Assembly: GCA_963682175.1 (NCBI GenBank)
Contig: OY821786.1
Span: forward strand, 24,636,501-24,700,500
Source of the DNA: Triglochin maritima
Taxonomy: Eukaryota; Streptophyta; Magnoliopsida; Alismatales; Juncaginaceae
Length of the DNA: 64,000 nt
Direction: 5' to 3'
How positions within the stretch are numbered: the stretch's first letter is position 1; every line of letters begins with the position of its first letter. Under the pieces are notes generated by a model. That model did no database searches and was not told the DNA's origin. It worked only from the letters and a program-made list of their open reading frames with translations. Of the stretch, positions 54,748 to 64,000 are shown in pieces. The position numbers and the translations under genes are program-made.

Positions 54748-56719
54748 AGCGATACATGAGTTCTAGCATAAAATATAACGAGCTACAATAGTCATAAAAA
54801 ATAAACTGACTTAATAGCTATAGCATTCAGACCAAAAGAAAACATAAAGCATTCGATCAAATCCTCATGCAATAGTTAATAAAGCCATTTTACTAATCTA
54901 GATATTGAGCTCCATCATGATTTAATGACCCAAAAAAACATCTAAATCATGGTAAATCAGCAAATAAAAAAAAGATATTTGCCGCCGGTTGCAAGGTGGT
55001 TCACACAAAACACTTCTACCTTGCAACTCCCACTAGTCATGCGAGTTCCCAAAAACGGTTTTCAAAAAAAAAACCAATCAACATCACACAGATATGATTA
55101 CTACATTACTTCCATATCGAGCTAATGATCCCCATTAGGGATTTAGCCTCGTCGACGGGAACCTGCATGAGTCTTATAGCAATAATATCGCAATAATAAA
55201 AATAAAGGAGCCCCTCGTCTCCTTAGGGTAATAAATAGTCCACAGTCCAAAATTATTACAGTCCATAAATATTACTGTCCATAAATATTACAGCCCATTG
55301 CAATAACTATTGCAAATGGAAATAAATGAGTGAAATTACGCTCATCTCTCAATAAGGCAGTAAATAAAATCAGCAACCATTCATGCCATACGAGCTCAAT
55401 CTTTCCATACGTTAGCACAATCCGACGTATGAAAAAGATACCATAAAGTGTGCACCTCATTCAAACAATAAGGAAGTAATGCATAAGGAAACAATGCATG
55501 AATGATGCACGAAAATAGGAAAAAAAACGTGTTAGGTAATGACAACCAATCTCCACAATAATCATTCCCAAAACATAATTTTTTTTCTTCTTTCCCTAAT
55601 CAATATAATCATGATAGCACAAAATTATCCTACTTTGATTAGGAAAGAAAAATTCGAAATTATATGGTGGAGAGCAACACATAATTTTGCATCAAAGGAA
55701 AGCATCCAAACATATTTTTAAGGCAATAAAATTCCAGCCCATAATATCTCCAAAAAAATTTCAGAATTAGCCAATCTTTCCATAATCAATATAAGCAAGC
55801 AATCAACAATAATTATGCTACTTGTAATGGAAAGAAAAATTCGAAATTCTTTGGTGGATGGCATCACATATATGCACATTTGATGAAAAGGAAGTATTTC
55901 AAATGAAATGCATGCAATCATTCCAAAAGAAATCCGAAAATCCTTAATGAGATTAACATATATGTGCATTCAATCATAAAGGAAATATTTCAAATGAAAT
56001 GCATGCAATTATTCCAAAAGAAATCTGAAAATCCTTAACGAGATTAACATATATGTGCATTCAATCATAAAGGAAATATTTCAAATGAAATGAATGCTCT
56101 CATTCCAAAAATCCGAAATATACAATATGGTAACTCAATATTCATGTATGTGCATGATTTTTGCAATCAACATCTAATCCTAGATGCATGCACATGTGAT
56201 TAAAAATTACATATACATGAATAAGGCAACAAGCATCTAACCTTAGATGTATGTACAAGAGTTTTTTAAAAAAATGCACAATCAAATCATACCATCCGAA
56301 ATGTATGATCACATTATATGATACATGCAAAAATTAACTCTTGTAAAATTATCATCATATTTCAAACAACATATATGCGCATATTATCAAGAACAAACAA
56401 ACTCTAGCCGCAAGCTTCAAGGATGAAAGAAATATGCGCAACAAACATAGATTAACATGTAACCCTAGGTACATGCATCAAATGAAATCTAAGCTATGTG
56501 CAAGAATGAAATAATGATGAAACTTGTAATACAATTCACATGTAATGAAATGAATCAAGAAGAAACATGCGCAAGGGTGAGAAAATGCCATCAAACCCTA
56601 GGCGCATGAAGAAGAGAAAAAACTACACATGTATGCGATTTTTCTCAAAAAAACAACTGAAATTATTTCAACATATATGAAATAAGAAAGTGCTCAAAAA
56701 TTTGGATGTGACGAAGATG
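54748..56719 (-). other. Copia 5' leader, about 2 kb
   Basis: AT-rich untranslated leader between primer-binding site and gag. It includes a 91-bp tandem repeat (55868-56117) and many ATGCATG and CATATATGTG words. No gene is supported. Confidence 0.7.
55868..56117. repeat. 91-bp tandem repeat, about 2.7 copies, in Copia leader
   Basis: The word TTCCAAAAG recurs at 55921 and 56012, and TTCCAAAA at 56103, giving a period of 91 bp. Repeats share AAGGAAATATTTCAAATGAA and differ by few bases. Confidence 0.85.
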
Positions 56720-56731
56720 GCTCTGGTACCA
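56720..56731 (-). other. Copia primer-binding site
   Basis: TGGTACCAGAGC on the minus strand, one base from the usual initiator-Met site TGGTATCAGAGC. It is next to the LTR that begins at 56733. Confidence 0.85.
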
Positions 56732-56732
56732 A

Positions 56733-57122
56733 TGTAAGCAATCTACGATTGAATCTACAGGTTCAGAATTACCTATGGTGGAGAGAACCTGTGGCAGCGG
56801 AATGGATCGGCGATCACCTCACGGAATCCTCTGGAGCACCGTTTGGTCTTCTACTCTCTTGGATAAGAAGCACGAGTCCACAACCCAAGAGTCCACGGAT
56901 TTGGCTTGGTGGATGTGGAGGGACGAATGGGAGAGAGAGAGGAGAGGTGGCGGCTAGGGTTTGGTGGGGTTAGGGTTTGCACACAAGAATCATTCATCCA
57001 ATGGGAGGCTCCCCTCCTTATATAGATGACCCCACCCTAAACCCTAATGCGCAGCCAATGAGAGTGCACCACGTGTCAGTGCTTTGGGCAAACATCATCT
57101 TAATCCTTAGATTAATCCAATA
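56733..57122 (-). repeat. Copia 5' LTR (390 bp)
   Basis: TGTAAGC...CCAATA, matching the split 3' LTR with about 11 differences by eye. TATATAAG box at 57017-57024 (minus). Followed by the AAGTC duplication. Confidence 0.93.
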
Positions 57123-57127
57123 AAGTC
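57123..57127. other. Target-site duplication AAGTC, right copy
   Basis: Matches 46325-46329. Confidence 0.93.
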
Positions 57128-57403
57128 CCTGACTACTTTTGTGCTTAAGTCCTTGGCCATTTTGTAATTAGGTCCTTGAATGCTTTTATGCTTGAATGAA
57201 CTTCCATTTGAATCCCGATAATCTTGAACTTCGTCTTTATGACAGAAATGAGTCTCTTGCACGCATTTATGCTCGGGATATGGGTAATTTGCATTCAGGT
57301 CCCTGTATTATGTAAATACGACTAAACACATACCTTAGTAGCATTTATTGATATAAAATTAATCTAAATGTAAGACATATGATGCAATGTATGCAATGCA
57401 TCA
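57128..57403 (-). repeat. Athila-type LTR C, second part
   Basis: Resumes exactly where LTR C was broken at 46329 and ends GCATCA at 57403. It is then joined directly to protease-coding DNA, with no polypurine tract between. Confidence 0.9.
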
Positions 57404-59233
57404 ACCAGCACCATGGTCTAGAAGGGCTTTGTTGATAAAAGTATCTCCTATCTCACATGAAATTGTGGGACACCCAGGGTCCTTATACTTTATAGGAGAC
57501 GAATTGGAAAGAATAGAGCTTATGTTTGCAGTTAAGAATGCCTTCTTTGGTACGTTCGTTTTTCTCTTTTTAGTGCACAGATCTTTTAAGAATTTAGTAT
57601 AAGCAGGTATTTGTTGAATCATATCTAGGAGTGGAATATTCACCTTAACTTGCTTAAATACTTCCAAGATTTTCTCCATTTGTGCACTTGAGCTCTTCTT
57701 GAGTCTATTGGGGAATGGGGCTTTAGGAACATAAACTCGCTCAGGTTGAGCTATAGGGTCAGGTTGAGTAGGTGGGTTGGGCTCTTCAAATTGGACTTCA
57801 GGTTCAATGGTCAGGTCACATGTGGGTGCTTGATGGCTAGATTGATTAGGAGTTCTAGGATTTACCACATTGTTATAAACTTGTTTTCCAGACCGTAATG
57901 ATACAACTACATTAATTTGTTGGAACGGTCCTTCCTCATGAACCATTTGAACCGGTGTAGGGTTGTTATTTCCTAGAGGTGTTTGATAGGGCTGATATTG
58001 ATTATTAGATCTTGGGTTCACCTTAGGTTGACTTGGAAACTGACCCTTTTCTCTTTCACATACTATTTGTGCTAGTTGGTTGACTTGTGTTTCTAGCCTT
58101 TGGAAGGATTGGGTGGTTGTTTGCATAAAAGTCTTAACCATATTTTCCAAGCTTGTCAACCTAACATCATAGTCTCCATTGTTACTAAACCCAGATGATG
58201 TATTATTTTGGTTATACGGGTTTGGTTGTTGTCTAGGAGGTTGACCTTGTTGGTTCCATGAAAGATTGTGATGATTACACCAACCCGGGTTATAGGTTGA
58301 TGCGTATGGGTCATTTCTAGAATGGTTAAATGTGGCATTAACTTGTTCCAAGTCCACACAATCCTCCATTATATGACCAGTCTCACCACATCTAGAGCAA
58401 GGGATAGAAGATGCTTGATTCACTAGGGGTCGGGTTTTTAGCTCTAGACTTTCCTTTCTACGCATAAGGGTAGCTAGTTTTGCTTCAGCAGCTACAGTAG
58501 CATCTACAGCTAAGACACCTGGTTTGGCTTGACTTGCTATTCTAGATCCAATACTCGGGTTAATTGGTGCTCTAGCATTGTCCCATTGCATACTATTTTC
58601 GGCTAAATCCTCAAGAAAAATCCAAGCATCATTCTCATTCTTGGACATAAAGCTTCCTTGGCTTACAGATTCTAGCATAACCCTAGATGTAGGTGTCAAT
58701 CCCTCATAAATAATTTGGCACAATTGCCTTCTTGGAATTCCATGATGAGGGCATTGGGTCAGTAGGTGCTTAAATCTTTCCAAATAGGAATAGAACGGCT
58801 CGCTCTCAGATTGAACGAATGCACAAATTTCATTCCTAATCCTAATAGTCTTATGGTTGGGGAAATATTTCTTTAAGAACACTTGAACAAACTCGTCCCA
58901 ACTATTAATAGATCTTTCGGCTAGAATATATAGCCATTTCTTAGCGTCATCCTTCAGTGCTAGAGGCACGAATTTAAGACGCACTGTCTCCTCAGAGATA
59001 TGCTGGTATTGCATAAGGGAGCAGATTTCCTCAAATTCTCTAAGGAAGAGATATGGGTCTTCCTTAGTGCTGAACTTGGGCAACATACTCATGTATTGTG
59101 CCATTAGTTCGAATTCGCGACCCGGTATGGTGGGCATAACGATGCACGATGGCTGAGCAGCCATCGTTGGGTAGCACCGATCCCTAAGAGTACTAGGTGG
59201 TGCAACAGGTGGGTCCACAACATTCTCACCCAT
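57401..59233 (-). pseudogene. gag-pro: Athila-type gag with protease cut at its active site
   Basis: ATG at 59233 (MGENVVDPP). It is homologous over its length to the gag-protease at 30941-33367: gag core, CCHC knuckle CSRCGETGHIMEDC and polar linker are kept. The frame is open for 610 codons, then ends at ALLDHGAG and a stop made by fusion to LTR C. The catalytic Asp is followed by His instead of Leu, and the rest of the protease is gone. It may still encode capsid protein but no protease. The junction has the short shared word GCACCA, fitting end-joining. Confidence 0.88.
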
Positions 59234-59344
59234 TCGATCCGGGTGAGGTGGTGCAACAGGTGGATTGGGCTAAGCTCCAGACTGGAATCTAGATGAACTC
59301 CTGAGAGTCGATTGCTCAAGTCCCCAACCAAAATCTGAGTGCAC
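59234..59344 (-). other. Athila-type leader remnant
   Basis: About 110 bp of leader matching 33368-33480, stopping after GAGTGCACC, where inverted solo-LTR-family DNA begins. Confidence 0.75.
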
Positions 59345-61859
59345 CTGAATTGGATGCTTTAAGGAAAGTCTGAATTGGCCATCAAAGCCAATAATTCCTT
59401 TCCTTGTTGGTGGTTGCTTCTTATAAACTTGCACCAAAGGAACCCTAACCAGCCGTCCCATACCTCCCCTCCCTTGTCTTCTCCACGCCATCCACCTCAG
59501 ACCACCTCCACCTCCCTCTCCGGCGAGCTACTGGACTGATCTCCGGCAAGATTGGTAGAGCAAGCTAGTGGGCATCAATTGTGCGGCTAGAAGAGTAGTG
59601 GTGATCTCCGGCTAAGCTCAGTCTCTTCCTTGCTGCTCAGGTATGCCTCTAGCCTTTAGAATAGGATGTAGTGGTAGGATTGGGTGGAGTTTTGGTCCAG
59701 CATCAAGGCCTGGTCGGGTTGGAGATCTGGGTGCGGATCATTTCAGGGTGCAACTCGGGTAAGCCTTGGTGTAGCTTAGGAATTTGTTCCTGGCTGAGCA
59801 TGTCTGATCTTTGCATGACTCCTACCCCACGTACCTGGTGGTTCTCTGATCGTAAATCAGAAGGGAGGAGGTGGGGCAAAGGAAAGCTCCTTAGGAAGGG
59901 TTGTTGCACGAGTTTCACGTGATGTGCAACCCTACCTGCTTGATCGGTTGATGAGGTTTTGTAGGTCCGATTGCTATGTGTTCATGCGGTAGTTTAATCT
60001 CATCATTGGCTATATTATTGTTTCATAATTTCACTTATTGACACGTTCCATTACTGGTTATGTTTATGCATAAGCTCCATGAATTATTATGGATTTTTAG
60101 ACCTCATGTTAAAGCATGATACACCAGAAACAGTCCTGATATTCATGCATGATGTGACGAGTTGCAAGGTTCATAAGCTAATTACTGATTATAGGACAAG
60201 TTCTTATCTAGAAACCATTAATTATATTTTCATAACCTCTGATTTAGTACTAAGATCTACATTAAGGATGCATGTACGTTCTGGAATGCTAGTGTTCTTG
60301 TTACGTAAGTCCTTAGTGGTTCCTTGTGCCGTTTATTGCTGTTGCCTATATTTCATTATCATGATCATGCATGTATGGACTGATATAGATGTTATTTCGT
60401 GCACATATAGGTCCTGATCATGTTCTGAAATTCCACTTTCTATAGCATACATGTTCTGAAAATGATGGCGCATAAATTAGTAATTCGGGTCTGACCATGC
60501 ACCATGTTCGTTCTGATTTGTGATGACATTTCATCCTTGTGTATTAAGTGATTGTCCATGTTATGTTCCTGATTTTATCCTCATGATCACACACCTCTTA
60601 GTAGATCAGTTAAACTTAGTTTCTATGATTGTTTATGGATTTTGAGAGCAATTAATCATGCATCCTGTAGTGAAAGATTTCAGATATATCGTTCCCATGT
60701 TTTGTAGTTGATTTTAGACAATATGTTCATGCCCTAGTACATTGTTATATGCTGAAAAGTACTATCATGGTTTACTGATTTTATATCACTTAAGTATGCT
60801 TCACGTAGAGAGTATTTCAGAACATCCTTCATGTGTGGATTGCTGGTTTAAGTCATATGCTCATGCTGATTTATGACTAAGTTAGGACTTGCATTCCATG
60901 ACCCATTCCTGATTTCAGGATACGTTTCTATGCATGACTTAATGTTCATAATAAAAATTAAGTGACGGGATATTGTTCTGATTTTGAATCATGTGTCATG
61001 CCTTATTTCACGGCTATATCCTGGATTAGCTCCCACGACTTATTCCTGATTTTCAGAGCACATATCTTTGCATTATCTTGTTATTGCGAGTTATCGGTCA
61101 GCCCGTTTCCGATCTAGCAGTAAATATGATAGACTCCTTTTTGTGTTTTTTATTTCCTATCTCGTGGTTGCTAAGGGGATGGAGGTTCATGCAGCATTAG
61201 GAAGTTAGGATCAGGAAGGTTCAAAGTTAGACATCACCAATTGCATGTTATAACCATTCACACACTTTGTTTCCTGTTTCTTTACTTGATCCGAATTTAC
61301 TAGCTGATTGGTGTTCATCTTGCATGCTTTATTTTGGTGGCCATATATATCATGGAATGCTTATCACATGCCTTTATTTCCGGATTTTTGTGCTTGTTGA
61401 ATTTAGGAAACAACCATGATTCTTGTTGTTGAAATTGGTGTGATTTGGCTGGATTAAAATTCTGTTATGCTTAGAGCTTGAGGGAGATATTGCATGTTCT
61501 CCTTTGAACTCATTCTGAATAATTTAGTTGCACTAGACTATAGAGTAGTTGCATTGCATCTAATCTGATGGAGTAATTCTGGGCACGTTCTGTTTTCTGG
61601 GCCGACGGGCCACGGGTGGGTCCTCTAGCTTCAGAGGCCACTCGGTTAAGACCCCTATGGGGGGCCAGGCCTAAGATAAGTCCTGGGCATGCGCGCTGCC
61701 ATTCTGTCTCGGGGTAGGTGTTCCTCAGTTCGCGATGACACCATGTAGGTTTATTTTCCGCGGATTGGGACGCTTATCCGGCGCACCGCTTTGTGCCGAG
61801 CGGTGGGTCACTGACGAGTGACCGCCTCTGACCAACGAGGCTGGTGTTCTGGTTCCTAT
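59345..61859 (-). repeat. Inverted LTR fragment, left arm of a large inverted repeat
   Basis: Reverse complement of the solo-LTR family, covering the equivalents of about 48840 back to 46917 in the copy at 46387-49147, though much diverged in places. From 60024 to 61859 it is the reverse complement of 62165-64000 with equal length (1836 bp). A 112-codon open stretch at 60079-60417 is repeated in reverse at 63607-63945 with one residue changed, and is not a supported gene. Confidence 0.88.
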
Positions 61860-62164
61860 ATGCAGGAAATATGCGGAAGCAAAGATAACTGGGAATCTGG
61901 TCGACGCGTCCCTCGTGTACAGAATCTTCGGAACTCGTCCAGTCTGCCCTGTGGAACCTAAGTACCTGCAAGCACCGCATTTAACAATGCGTGAGTTTTC
62001 AATTAAGAAAACCCAGTATGCCCCCGCCAATGCAATAAATGAAAGGTAGCATGAAATTAAATAAGGCAGGCATCAGAAACAGAACAGAACAGAAAGCATC
62101 AAATGCAACACAAGGCTACGACTACACAAGCCGTGCCGGTCGGGCGCACCCGAATCGTTCCTCC
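61860..62164 (+). repeat. Spacer between inverted arms (direct LTR-family sequence)
   Basis: 305 bp of the same LTR family in plus orientation, matching about 46615-46917 of the solo LTR and continuing directly into the right arm. It has no partner in the left arm and would form the loop. Confidence 0.8.
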
Positions 62165-64000
62165 ATAGGAACCAGAACACCAGCCTCGCTGGTCAGAGGC
62201 GGTCACTCGTCAGTGACCCACCGCTCGGCACAAAGCGGTGCGCCGGATAAGCGTCCCAATCCGCGGAAAATAAACCTACATGATGTCATCGCGAACTGAG
62301 GAACACCTACCCTGAGACAGAATGGCAGCGCGCATGCCCAGGACTTATCTTAGGCCTGGCCCCCCATAGGGGTCTTAACCGAGTGGCCTCTGAAGCTAGA
62401 GGACCCACCCGTGGCCCGTCGGCCCAGAAAACAGAACGTGCCCAGAATTACTCCATCAGATTAGATGCAATGCAACTACTCTATAGTCTAGTGCAACTAA
62501 ATTATTCAGAATGAGTTCAAAGGAGAACATGCAATATCTCCCTCAAGCTCTAAGCAAAACAGAATTTTAATCCAGCCAAATCACACCAATTTCAACAACA
62601 AGAATCATGGTTGTTTCCTAAATTCAACAAGCACAAAAATCCGGAAATAAAGGCATGTGATAAGCATTCCATGATATATATGGCCACCAAAATAAAGCAT
62701 GCAAGATGAACACCAATCAGCTAGTAAATTCGGATCAAGTAAAGAAACAGGAAACAAAGTGTGTGAATGGTTATAACATGCAATTGGTGATGTCTAACTT
62801 TGAACCTTCCTGATCCTAACTTCCTAATGCTGCATGAACCTCCATCCCCTTAGCAACCACGAGATAGGAAATAAAAAACACAAAAAGGAGTCTATCATAT
62901 TTACTGCTAGATCGGAAACGAGCTGACCGATAACTCGCAATAACAAGATAATGCAAAGATATGTGCTCTGAAAATCAGGAATAAGTCGTGGGAGCTAATC
63001 CAGGATATAGCCGTGAAATAAGGCATGACACATGATTCAAAATCAGAACAATATCCCGTCACTTAATTTTTATTATGAACATTAAGTCATGCATAGAAAC
63101 GTATCCTGAAATCAGGAATGGGTCATGGAATGCAAGTCCTAACTTAGTCATAAATCAGCATGAGCATATGACTTAAACCAGCAATCCACACATGAAGGAT
63201 GTTCTGAAATACTCTCTACGTGAAGCATACTTAAGTGATATAAAATCAGTAAACCATGATAGTACTTTTCAGCATATAACAATGTACTAGGGCATGAACA
63301 TATTGTCTAAAATCAACTACAAAACATGGGAACGATATATCTGAAATCTTTCACTACAGGATGCATGATTAATTGCTCTCAAAATCCATAAACAATCATA
63401 GAAACTAAGTTTAACTGATCTACTAAGAGGTGCGTGATCATGAGGATAAAATCAGGAACATAACATGGACAATCACTTAATACACAAGGATGAAATGTCA
63501 TCACAAATCAGAACGAACATGGTGCATGGTCAGACCCGAATTACTAATTTATGCGCCATCATTTTCAGAACATGTATGCTATAGAAAGTGGAATTTCAGA
63601 ACATGATCAGGACCTATATGTGCACGAAATAACATCTATATCAGTCCATACATGCATGATCATGATAATGAAATATAGGCAACAGCAATAAACGGCACAA
63701 GGAACCACTAAGGACTTACGTAACAAGAACACTAGCATTCCAGAACGTACATGCATCCTTAATGTAGATCTTGGTACTAAATCAGAGGTTATGAAAATAT
63801 AATTAATGGTTTCTAGATAAGAACTTGTCCTATAATCAGTAATTAGCTTATGAACCTTGCAACTCGTCACATCATGCATGAATATCAGGACTGTTTCTGG
63901 TGTATCATGCTTTAACATGAGGTCTAAAAATCCATAATAATTCATGGAGCTTATGCATAAACATAACCAGTAATGGAACGTGTCAATAAGTGAAATTATG
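62165..64000 (+). repeat. Right arm of the inverted repeat, cut by window edge
   Basis: Plus-orientation LTR-family DNA, complementary base for base in length to 60024-61859. Probably continues beyond the window, because the left arm extends a further 679 bp to 59345. The hairpin cluster seen in the solo LTR recurs near 62174-62235. Confidence 0.88.

Larger units (their letters stand above)
46330..57122 (-). mobile_element. Copia element with gag-pol, inactive, nested in Athila LTR C
   Basis: 390-bp LTRs (46330-46386 plus 49153-49485, and 56733-57122), a primer-binding site at 56720-56731, a 2-kb leader, gag-protease, integrase, reverse transcriptase and RNase H in Copia order, then a 1.2-kb 3' region and polypurine tract. 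TSD AAGTC. About 11 differences between the LTRs by eye (near 3%) suggest an insertion of moderate age. Frameshifts, an in-frame stop and a deletion before integrase inactivate it. A solo LTR is nested in its 3' LTR. Confidence 0.92.
38868..59344 (-). mobile_element. Array of Athila-type elements with shared and truncated LTRs
   Basis: The order is LTR A, a 277-bp internal piece, a truncated LTR B, a 4.1-kb internal region, LTR C (split by a Copia element), then part of a protease-gag region running to 59344. All parts are in minus orientation and belong to the family of the element at 28629-36020, though clearly older. Reverse transcriptase and integrase domains are missing apart from one vestige. 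Truncated junctions at 40345 and 57403 indicate illegitimate recombination. Confidence 0.85.

Noticed and set aside
60079..60417. 112-codon open frame, seen again in reverse at 63607-63945
   Set aside because: Its apparent conservation comes from the inverted duplication itself. It has no domain and lies within LTR-family DNA.
1..64000. Host genes, tRNA or rRNA genes
   Set aside because: None seen. Every coding signal belongs to a transposable element, and the tRNA-like matches are only primer-binding sites.

Overview
This window reads as heterochromatic, transposon-filled plant nuclear DNA. No host gene, tRNA or rRNA gene could be supported. The plant assignment rests on what the repeats are: LTR retrotransposons with primer-binding sites for initiator-Met tRNA (TGGTATCAGAGC type) and Asp tRNA (TGGCGCCGTTGCCGGGGA type), a chromodomain-bearing Gypsy element, an Athila-type Gypsy family and an L1-type LINE with DUF4283/CCHC ORF1 and zf-RVT ORF2. 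The species cannot be told from the sequence.

Layout. 1-9138 (minus strand) is a head-to-tail array LTR-gag-LTR-gag-LTR of a Copia/Sirevirus-like element that carries gag but no pol. 9139-15310 (plus) holds a piece of a related LINE ORF1 followed by a near full-length but broken LINE. 15311-22847 is a polypurine (GA) satellite with a period of about 1.3 kb. 22848-37609 is a degraded Tekay-like chromovirus (minus); its 5' LTR is split by a very young 7.4-kb Athila-type element (28629-36020, TSD GGAGT) that carries gag-protease but no reverse transcriptase or integrase. A stretch of the same GA satellite resumes at 38013-38867.

38868-59344 is a second LTR array, of Athila-type elements on the minus strand. 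It contains a 496-residue reading frame that joins a zinc knuckle to a vestige of reverse transcriptase. One of its LTRs is split by a Copia element (46330-57122, TSD AAGTC), whose own 3' LTR is split by a 2.76-kb solo LTR (46387-49147, TSD GAACC). 59345-64000 holds two opposed copies of that solo-LTR family, forming an inverted repeat with arms of at least 1.84 kb.

The most interesting signal is not a gene. The Sirevirus-like LTRs and the unrelated Tekay LTR both carry long arrays of the palindrome CGGTCGACCG arranged in pairs, with start-to-start spacing of 22 bp almost throughout. All Athila-type LTRs carry a different GC-rich dyad (GCGGCG-N4-CGCCGC) in a pair spaced exactly 32 bp, and where the leader is present a second 32-bp pair lies there. 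In the Sirevirus and Athila LTRs the nearest dyad sits about 90-96 bp upstream of the TATA box. Phased palindrome pairs in three families suggest a shared regulatory logic.
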